Assembly: GCA_001799635.1 (NCBI GenBank)
Contig: MGTV01000002.1
Span: 1-52,211 of the forward strand
DNA: 52,211 nt
DNA from: Elusimicrobia bacterium GWA2_62_23
GTDB lineage: Bacteria; Elusimicrobiota; Elusimicrobia; Elusimicrobiales; UBA9959
Reading direction: 5' to 3'
Each line of letters begins with the position of its first letter. Positions within the stretch are counted from its first letter, which is position 1. Below are positions 42,428 to 49,394 of this stretch, piece by piece. A program made the position numbers and the translations under genes. The notes beneath the pieces are model-generated. The model did no database searches, was not told where the DNA came from, and saw only the letters and a list, made by a program, of their open reading frames with translations.

Positions 42428-43897
42428 CTACGTGGCCGGAGAGCGCAGTGTGCGCAGAAAAGCCGCCGGTGAGGATTCGAACATGGCCGTGCTTGCGAAC
42501 TCTTTTCCCAGCAGGGCCGCAAGGGTTCCAGCCGCTCCGGTATGCGGGTTTATGGGGAAGGGCGCTCCGAAATGGACGTCGCAGCCCAGCGTAGCGAAGA
42601 ACAAGCCTATGGAGACGCTCTTTTCGGTTATGGGCATCGGGCAGGAAACCAGGAAGGGCATTTCCGCCATTTTCCTGCCGCTGAGGTCTGCCAGCCGCCG
42701 GAAAGCCGCGGCTATCCTGGCATTGTTGACGCAGGAGCCCATGTGGAATATCCTTTCTCCGTCCAGCAGGCCGCGCCTGCCCAGTTCAAAAGCCATGCAA
42801 CCGGTCGTCAGTATCACATGATCGGCGCTCAGTTCCCGGAAGGCGTCTATCCAGCCGGCGGCCTCGGCCCTGGGATTTACGCAGCCCACCGCGCCGATAA
42901 TTCCTTTTAGCGCGCCGGTTCTCAGCCGGCCGGCTATACGTTCCACGTTGATGTTGTCCTCGCAGAAGCCGACGACCGCCTCCTTGGCTTTCTCTACCCT
43001 GTCGTTAAATTCTTTTTCCGCGCCGGCGCTCCTGTTCTTCTTGTTGCGACGGGCGGCCTCTACCGCTTTTCTGGCCATTGACGCGGCTTCCCTGCGTGAG
43101 CGGGCCGGCAGGTGCAGCGCGCCCGGCAGCCGGGCGAGTTCGCTGGTCGTGATGAGCCTGGTGTGGAAACATTCGCAAAGGTCCGGCAGGGACGGCATTA
43201 TGCACTGGGAATCGACCACCAGGGCCTCGACTATGCCGGTGGCAACGACATCCTCCTGCAGCGTGAACGCCGCGGCCAGGGGGACGCCCAGCGTTGAGAG
43301 AAGTGATGCGCCCGTGCAACAGACTCCGACCAGGTTCACGTCCCGGTGCCGGGCGGCTTCCCGCGCGAGCGCCTCTACGAGCAGGGGTTCATGCCCGTGG
43401 ATCGCGATGTTGACCTGTCCGGTTTTCAGGCAGGACAGGTTCAGTTTCCCTTTTTTCGCCGCCGGCTTGCCGAAGTGCCCGTCTTCGAGCGATGTAGCCA
43501 GCGAAAGTCCGCAGAGGCCGTCCAGTGCGGAAAGTTTCAGGCAGCGTTTCAGGAGTTCAGCCGGATCCGCCCCCACGCCCATTGAGGTCTGGTGCAGGGC
43601 TTCGGAGATCTCCAGGAATTGTGAACCGGGACCGCCCTCAGGGATATGTCCAGCCGGGAGAACCCCGCCTGTAAAATCAAGTATATGCTGCGCGTGGCCG
43701 CAATGGGACGCCGTGCCGGCGGCCACCATCCTTAAAAGATTCCTGGCCGCTACCAGGTCTCTCGAGGCCCCGCAGACCCCTTTCTGGGTTTCGTCGGTCA
43801 GGCGGCACGGACCCATAAGGCAGCCTTTACAACAGAACCCTCGTGCGCCTGTAGGACAGGGATGCAGTTTAAGTCTTTCTTTAAGCAGGGGGATCAT
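42428..43897 (-). CDS. cooS: Compact anaerobic carbon-monoxide dehydrogenase catalytic subunit (CooS-like)
   Basis: 489 residues, shorter than the usual ~630-residue CooS. The N-terminal cluster region has C14, C22, C23, C26, C31 and C42 (FCCKGCLMGPCRL, GVCGASRDLVAARNLLR), matching the B and D cluster ligands. The Ni-Fe-S C-cluster ligands are recognisable: HGHEP (167-171), Cys193/194 (GVCCTGASLL), Cys232 (DSQCIMPSL), Cys339 (VGCVNPR), Cys367 (TTGCMAF) and Cys389 (MGSCVNN). It would oxidise CO to CO2. No CooC, CooF, hydrogenase or acetyl-CoA synthase gene is nearby, so electron transfer and nickel insertion partners must be elsewhere or absent. It faces the PAS gene convergently and is 13 bp downstream of the MGMT gene. 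Confidence 0.88.
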   Translation of the reverse strand: MIPLLKERLKLHPCPTGARGFCCKGCLMGPCRLTDETQKGVCGASRDLVAARNLLRMVAAGTASHCGHAQHILDFTGGVLPAGHIPEGGPGSQFLEISEALHQTSMGVGADPAELLKRCLKLSALDGLCGLSLATSLEDGHFGKPAAKKGKLNLSCLKTGQVNIAIHGHEPLLVEALAREAARHRDVNLVGVCCTGASLLSTLGVPLAAAFTLQEDVVATGIVEALVVDSQCIMPSLPDLCECFHTRLITTSELARLPGALHLPARSRREAASMARKAVEAARRNKKNRSAGAEKEFNDRVEKAKEAVVGFCEDNINVERIAGRLRTGALKGIIGAVGCVNPRAEAAGWIDAFRELSADHVILTTGCMAFELGRRGLLDGERIFHMGSCVNNARIAAAFRRLADLSGRKMAEMPFLVSCPMPITEKSVSIGLFFATLGCDVHFGAPFPINPHTGAAGTLAALLGKEFASTAMFESSPAAFLRTLRSPAT

Positions 43898-43910
43898 CTT
43901 TATCAGTTCC

Positions 43911-44231
43911 TTATCGTTTCCGCACCGCGCGCAGTTTCCGGGGGTTCTCGTTTTTTAGAAGTTTTGCCTTGGCTTTCAGGCCGCCGGGGGCGGAAAAGCC
44001 GCCCAGGGTGCCGTCGGACTTTATGACGCGGTGGCAGGGGACTATGGGCGCGAAAGGGTTCTTGCCGAGGGCGGAGCCGACGGCGCGCACGGCGCCGGGG
44101 TTGCCTATCTGTTCCGCTATCCATTTATAGCTGCGCGTCTCTCCTTTCGGGATGCGCAGGCAGGCTTTCCACACCGCCTGCTGGAAAGGCGTGTATTTTT
44201 TCATCTTCCTGAGAATTTCGTTTTTGGTCAT
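43911..44231 (-). CDS. Methylated-DNA-protein-cysteine methyltransferase (MGMT/Ogt C-terminal-domain type)
   Basis: 106 residues comprising only the active domain. It shows YTPFQQAVWKACLRIPKGET, the helix SYKWIAEQIGNPGAVRAVGS, the asparagine hinge and the active-site PCHRVI with Cys66, then GGFSAPGGLKAKAKLL. It transfers alkyl groups from O6-alkylguanine to its cysteine. The N-terminal domain of classical Ogt/Ada is missing, as in many small bacterial versions. Alkyltransferase-like proteins have Trp in place of this cysteine, so here repair activity is expected. Upstream gene of an apparent pair with the CooS gene. Confidence 0.92.
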   Translation of the reverse strand: MTKNEILRKMKKYTPFQQAVWKACLRIPKGETRSYKWIAEQIGNPGAVRAVGSALGKNPFAPIVPCHRVIKSDGTLGGFSAPGGLKAKAKLLKNENPRKLRAVRKR

Positions 44232-44373
44232 AAATTTAGCGAGGAATTGTCTGACAGTCTGCTGAGAAAGTTCTCGTTTTCAAGAATTTCTGCCTGATTC
44301 CCGGTAAAAATAGTCCTATACCGGCTTCGGCGTCCGCCCGTTTCCGGGCGGACTGCCCCCTGCACCCCGCTTT

Positions 44374-45064
44374 TTATCCCGCAGCCGCCGCGTGGATGGC
44401 CGCCAGCCGCTTCATATTCAGCAGCCAGCCCATCATCAACGCTTCCTGCCTCACGTTTTTAAGCAAAATATCCCTTGTCTGCCCCGAGGCTCTGAGGTTT
44501 CAGTTTCAGCCGCTTTCGCGCACGGTCCAGCAAATTTAACGCACCGTCACGCTCGGAAATGGCCCCCCGGAAAGTTTCCACGCCTATTCCGACCAGGATG
44601 CGGTTGCGGTTCTCCATCACCCCGTTCACCGTGTAGGCCGGAACCACCGCTTCCTTCCCTGACTTTGTCGCTATCCGCGCGTCCGGATCTGTGGTCGAAC
44701 GGTGCGTCGCGTTGCTGCGCTTCTCGCCCTTAAAATCTACGCTTGGATTTCCCCTGTCTTCGTCGCGGGGTTCTCCTTTTTTTTCAGCCTTGCGCCCGCT
44801 TATGGTCTTCCAGATCAGATTCCGGTCCGACCTGACGCCCATAAGATATCCGCCCAGCATCGCCAGGAACAACTGCTCCGGCGGAATACTCGAGTGGCCG
44901 TTGTTGGCGCAGCGCAGCGGCGCGCACAACTCGCGGATGCGCCGCAGCGGATGGTCGGTTGGGACAGGATCCTCTATCTGCACCGTGTGAAACACCGCTC
45001 CCTGGTTGTCGCTCTCTCCCCTCATGGCGCCGGCCGCCGTCGTTATCTGTGTGGATGTCGTCAT
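44374..45064 (-). pseudogene. IS5-family transposase remnant with internal deletions
   Basis: The N-terminus (from about 45025) reads VPTDHPLRRIRELCAPL and YLMGVRSDRNLIWKTI, as in IS5-group transposases. The central block PSVDFKGEKRSNATHRSTTD is followed by MENRNRILVGIGVE. The expected ~80 residues between these blocks, including part of the DDE core, are absent. After LGADKGYFA the frame stops; a neighbouring frame continues ILLKNVRQEALMMGWLLNMK to a stop at 44374, so a second lesion is present. No terminal inverted repeats were identified. Inactive remnant. The flanks (44232-44373 and 45065-45259) hold nothing recognisable. Confidence 0.85.
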
Positions 45065-45259
45065 CCATAGAGATTTTACCAATTTGACCGAGGCGAATTT
45101 TCAAAGAGTGAAGCAGGGGTTTATCGGCAGACTATTAATCAATGCGTTAAAACAGCGTTATGCGGAATTAACATCGCCTAAGTTAAATGGGTGCTGCGCC
45201 TGGGGCTTTTGTCTCATGTGCCAGGGCGCCGGTTAAATGTAATATTCGGATGTGGGAAT

Positions 45260-48200
45260 ATGGCAAAGATAAAACCTTATTGTGCCTGCGTGGCGTTGTG
45301 GCTCGCTCTGTCTTCCGGAGCAGCGGCTCAGATAGAGCTTGGCGTTGTGGATGATATCAGCGGCTATGGCGTGGATGGAACCGCCTATGATCCAGATTTG
45401 GAGATTAAAGGCTTCACCGTGTTCGGCGCAACCCAGGCCGGCTATCCCGGGATTTCCGCGGCTCCAGGCAACGTTGTGGTTAATGGCGCCCTCTCCGTTT
45501 CCTCCGGCGTCTATTTTGTCGGAGATTCAACTTTTACCGCAGCATCTAAGATCTTCATTAACGATGGCTCCTCCGGGCAGATATTATCCAAAAATGCTTC
45601 CGGCTCCCTGCAATGGACCAATTCCTCCGCCATAGGCGACAACCTGGGCAACCATACTGCCGCCACACGGTTGAATATGGGCAATTACGCCATCTGGTCG
45701 TCGAGCGACATCACCGCCGTGCGGTACCAGATCGGCGGTTTCCCGGTGCTTCATATGACCAGCGGCGCGGAAAATATAGCGGTCGGTCTCTTCGCCGGCG
45801 ATTCGAATACTACTGGTCATGCGAACACGTTCCTGGGGCATGCCGCAGGCTACTCTAACACTACGGGTCAGGATAATACCTTTCTCGGAGCCTACGCCGG
45901 TGAGTCTACTACCGAAGGCAGCTGGAATACTTTCGTGGGAGAAACGGCGGGAGACGGTAACGTCAGCGGCGGTAATAATACCGCGATGGGAGCCCAAGCG
46001 GGATACTACTCCCCTGCCGGGTCCGCCAATGCCATGCTTGGGGCCGGTGCCGGTTTTGGTGTAAGCGGCAATTCTTTTTCCAGTTCAACCCTTGTTGGTT
46101 ACGGGGCCGGCTACGGGCTTACAACGGGTTCGGACAACATCCTGCTGGGTTTCCAGGCGGGCGATAATCTGACCACCGGCTCGCGGAACATCATAATCGG
46201 CTACGATAAGGACGCCCCGGCGGCGACGACCAGCGACCATATCAACATAGGCGGCCTGCTGCACGGCGACATGGCGCAGTCCACCATGACCGTCTACGGC
46301 GACCTCTACGCCGACAAGTTCCATGGCGATGGTTCCGGGCTTACGGGTCTCCCGGCCAGTCCCGGTGATAGCCTGGGTACGCATGTGGCCACGCAGACGC
46401 TGAACATGGCTCAGTTCCCGGTCATCAACGTATCCTCGATAGTCATGCTGGGCGACGGCATACGCATAGCCACCTCCGTTTATGCCGGGGCCAGCGGAAT
46501 ATTTGTCTCCACCTCCGGACAAATATTGACGCTCGGTTCCGGCAATGGCTCCTCAATCCCCGGTATTCGCGGGGTGGGTGCGGTTGATCTGCAAAATAGG
46601 AGGAGCTCCCAGACTCAAGTTGCCAGTGGCGCATACGCCGTGATTTCGGGTGGTATAAACAATCTTGCCGGGGGGGATTATTCAGTGGTTTCTGGGGGGC
46701 TGTCCAACTCCGCCGTCGGGCAATATTCTGTTGTGATTGGCGGGTCAAGCGGGAGTGCTTCTGGACAGCGTGCGGTCGTGGGCGGTGGAATCGGCAATGT
46801 GGCATCCGGTGACGACGCTGTTGTGATGGGCGGCGGCTTGAATATAGTTTCCGGAACAGGGGGCGCTGTGGGCGGGGGATATAGCAACGTTTCAAACAGC
46901 TCCTATTCCACAATTCCGGGAGGGCATGGAAATACAGCAAAGTCTAATGGTTCGTTCGCTGCCGGGAACTACTCGTCGTCAACTGCCCTGGGTTCTTTTA
47001 CTTGGGCGGATTATTCGGGAGGGGCGGGGAATGTTACGGAAAACAATGTAGCGGATCGCACGCTGTTCAAGAACCGCGGCGGATTCCTGATAACCGGTTC
47101 AACCAATGTCTACATGACCGGCGCGCTGAATCGCGGCATGCTAGTGACAGGTAACGGCCTGGTAGGCATTTCTACCGGAGTTCCGTACGCCGCGTTGGAT
47201 ATTGTTTCCACCGGCACGGCGGCAAATATCCTGGCCCAGGTTTGGCGCAATGGCGCCGGGGTGCTGGTCGGCTCAATGAGTTCAACTGGCAATATGTATG
47301 TAAACGGGGGCGTTAGAGTGGGGGATGGAACCGCAGGCGCTCCGTCCATCTCGTTCAATTCTGAAACCAATACGGGTTTTCACTACATGAGTCCAGCACA
47401 GGTCGGTTGGGCGTCAGGCGGGGTAACCAGATTTTACTTCGGTAATAGTATTATTTCCCCTGATCCCGGCGGCGTCGGTCTTAGGTCCTCCAATGGGACC
47501 GCCTCTGACCCGGCTTATTTTTTTCAGGGAGATGGGGATACCGGGATGTTCTCACCGAATTTTGACTGGCTGGGATTTGCGACTAACGGAGTTCAGCGCC
47601 TGACCATAAGCGACATCGGCGCGGTAGGAATAAGGACAAGCACCCCCTACGCGGCCTTGGACGCGGTATCTACTGGGACAGCGGCCAATATTATGGCTCA
47701 ACTCTGGCGCGATGGTTCCGGCGCCATAGTTTCCTCCATGAGTTCCACGGGGGTAATGATGGCGACGCGGTTTGTGGGAGACGGCTCCGGCCTTATCAAC
47801 CTTCCCGCGGGAGCCGGCGGGGACAGTCTGGGCACGCACATAGCCACGCAGACGCTGAACATGGCCACGTTTAATATTATTAACGTGGGCTCCATAACCA
47901 CCAACGCGGCCATTACCACTTACTCTAGTATAACGGCGGCCGGCAATATGACTGCCGCTCGTTATCAGATAAACGGCAGCACCATAGTGGCGATATTGCC
48001 CGGTGTAAATAGTATCGCCTACGGTGTGTATGCCGGGACCAGCAATATAACCGGCGGGGATTACAATGTTTTCATCGGGAATTACGCTGGCGCTTCCAAT
48101 ACAACCGGCAGTTATAATACCGCGAACGGCTATTCTGCCCTCCGCTACAACACGACCGGCGGTCAGAACACCGCGAACGGCGATTCTGCCCTCGGCTCCA

Positions 48201-49339
48201 ACACGACCGGCCTTCGGAACACCGCGAACGGTGATTCTGCCCTCGGCTCCAACACGACCGGCGGTCAGAACACTGCGAACGGCGCTTATGCCCTCTACTA
48301 CAACACGGGCAATAATAACACCGCGAATGGCTATTCGGCCCTCTACTCCAACAGGACCGGCGGTGATAATACTGCGAGCGGCTATAAGGCCCTCTACTGG
48401 AGTCGAACAGGTTCGGCCAATTCCATTATGGGTTATCAAGCGGGTTTCGGCATAGATGGCGATTCCTTTTCAAGTTCAACAATTATGGGTTATCAGGCAG
48501 GATATAGCCTAACCACCGGCTCGGATAATACTTTCCTCGGCTGGCAGGCTGGTTATAATGTTACAAGCGGAACAGGCAATATAATTATCGGCTATGACCA
48601 GCGAACCCCGGTTGACACAACTAATAATTTTCTTAATGTGGGCGGCGTGCTGTTCGGCAACCTGTCGTCTAAAACCATCGGCATTTCCACACGCATTCCG
48701 CAGGCCGCTCTGGATATAGTGTCCACCGGCACGGCGAGCAATATAATGGCTCAACTCTGGCGCGATGGTTCCGGCGCCATAGTTTCCTCCATGAGTTCCA
48801 CGGGGGTAATGATGGCGACGCGGTTTGTGGGGGACGGTTCCGGGCTCACCGGCATAGCCGGTGGCAGTTCCGGGCCGGCTATAGATGTTTCCACCATCAA
48901 CGCCGCGGCTGCTACGCCATATGGCGGAGTAAATATAACCACAAACACTTTCATTCAGGGCAACGTCAGCGTGGGGACCACTTCCGCGGCGGCGTTCGAT
49001 CTTGAGATAGCTAATGCCGCTGCTTTCTTTTCGGAGTACAATAACGGCAGCTCCGGTACCGCCAAAACCCTGGATTGGCTGAACGGCAATAAGCAGGTGT
49101 TGACGCTTACCGGCAACGTTACGCTGACCTTTTCCGCGCCGGCGGGCAAAGCCGCCAGCTTCCTCCTGCGGCTGGTCCAGGACGGCGCGGGCGGGCGGAC
49201 CGTAGTTTGGCCGGCTGCCGTAAAATGGCGGGGCGGCGTTCCCGGAAGGCTGAGCACCGCGGCGAACGCGGTGGATATTATAAGTCTGTATTACAGCGGC
49301 ACAAATTATTATGCCTGCGCCAGTACAAGTTATCAATAA
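45260..49339 (+). CDS. Third giant secreted mosaic beta-roll protein
   Basis: 1,359 residues from ATG 45260; a longer in-frame start is less likely because the signal peptide (YCACVALWLALSSGAAAQ) follows this ATG. Modules recur from the first two giant proteins: GDNLGNHTA, AARYQINGSTIVAIL, NTFLGHAAGYSNTTGQ units, YadA-head-like VVSGGLSN units (about 46600-46960), AALDIVSTGTASNIMAQLWR and FVGDGSGL. A six-unit NTANG repeat lies at 48116-48418. The C-terminus (LTLTGNVTLTFSAPAGKAAS, VWPAAVKWRGGVPGRLS) resembles ends of phage tail-fibre-like proteins. No membrane anchor or S74 domain. Likely secreted or surface-attached; function inferred. Confidence 0.85.
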   Translation: MAKIKPYCACVALWLALSSGAAAQIELGVVDDISGYGVDGTAYDPDLEIKGFTVFGATQAGYPGISAAPGNVVVNGALSVSSGVYFVGDSTFTAASKIFINDGSSGQILSKNASGSLQWTNSSAIGDNLGNHTAATRLNMGNYAIWSSSDITAVRYQIGGFPVLHMTSGAENIAVGLFAGDSNTTGHANTFLGHAAGYSNTTGQDNTFLGAYAGESTTEGSWNTFVGETAGDGNVSGGNNTAMGAQAGYYSPAGSANAMLGAGAGFGVSGNSFSSSTLVGYGAGYGLTTGSDNILLGFQAGDNLTTGSRNIIIGYDKDAPAATTSDHINIGGLLHGDMAQSTMTVYGDLYADKFHGDGSGLTGLPASPGDSLGTHVATQTLNMAQFPVINVSSIVMLGDGIRIATSVYAGASGIFVSTSGQILTLGSGNGSSIPGIRGVGAVDLQNRRSSQTQVASGAYAVISGGINNLAGGDYSVVSGGLSNSAVGQYSVVIGGSSGSASGQRAVVGGGIGNVASGDDAVVMGGGLNIVSGTGGAVGGGYSNVSNSSYSTIPGGHGNTAKSNGSFAAGNYSSSTALGSFTWADYSGGAGNVTENNVADRTLFKNRGGFLITGSTNVYMTGALNRGMLVTGNGLVGISTGVPYAALDIVSTGTAANILAQVWRNGAGVLVGSMSSTGNMYVNGGVRVGDGTAGAPSISFNSETNTGFHYMSPAQVGWASGGVTRFYFGNSIISPDPGGVGLRSSNGTASDPAYFFQGDGDTGMFSPNFDWLGFATNGVQRLTISDIGAVGIRTSTPYAALDAVSTGTAANIMAQLWRDGSGAIVSSMSSTGVMMATRFVGDGSGLINLPAGAGGDSLGTHIATQTLNMATFNIINVGSITTNAAITTYSSITAAGNMTAARYQINGSTIVAILPGVNSIAYGVYAGTSNITGGDYNVFIGNYAGASNTTGSYNTANGYSALRYNTTGGQNTANGDSALGSNTTGLRNTANGDSALGSNTTGGQNTANGAYALYYNTGNNNTANGYSALYSNRTGGDNTASGYKALYWSRTGSANSIMGYQAGFGIDGDSFSSSTIMGYQAGYSLTTGSDNTFLGWQAGYNVTSGTGNIIIGYDQRTPVDTTNNFLNVGGVLFGNLSSKTIGISTRIPQAALDIVSTGTASNIMAQLWRDGSGAIVSSMSSTGVMMATRFVGDGSGLTGIAGGSSGPAIDVSTINAAAATPYGGVNITTNTFIQGNVSVGTTSAAAFDLEIANAAAFFSEYNNGSSGTAKTLDWLNGNKQVLTLTGNVTLTFSAPAGKAASFLLRLVQDGAGGRTVVWPAAVKWRGGVPGRLSTAANAVDIISLYYSGTNYYACASTSYQ
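48116..48418 (+). repeat. 51-bp tandem repeats encoding NTANG...ALxSNTTG units
   Basis: Six consecutive units of 17 residues (one of 16) with consensus NTANGxxALxxNTTGxx. Units two and three (NTANGDSALGSNTTG) are nearly identical at the DNA level, indicating recent duplication. This is the same beta-roll repeat type seen in S74-peptidase proteins of other phyla. It is coding, within the third giant gene. Confidence 0.9.
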
Positions 49340-49394
49340 ACGGAGCGGCGGCATGGGGGAACGGTTCATATCCTTCCCTGGCGGACAGCTATTC

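Noticed and set aside
42466-42482. GGATTCGAAC resembling the reverse complement of a tRNA T-loop
   Set aside because: The bases on either side do not pair as a T-stem, there is no acceptor or anticodon arm, and the site lies in the 3' coding part of the CooS gene.
47552-48439. Minus-strand frame with apparently repetitive protein (GRVGAEGRI units)
   Set aside because: The repetition simply mirrors the NTANG coding repeats on the plus strand.
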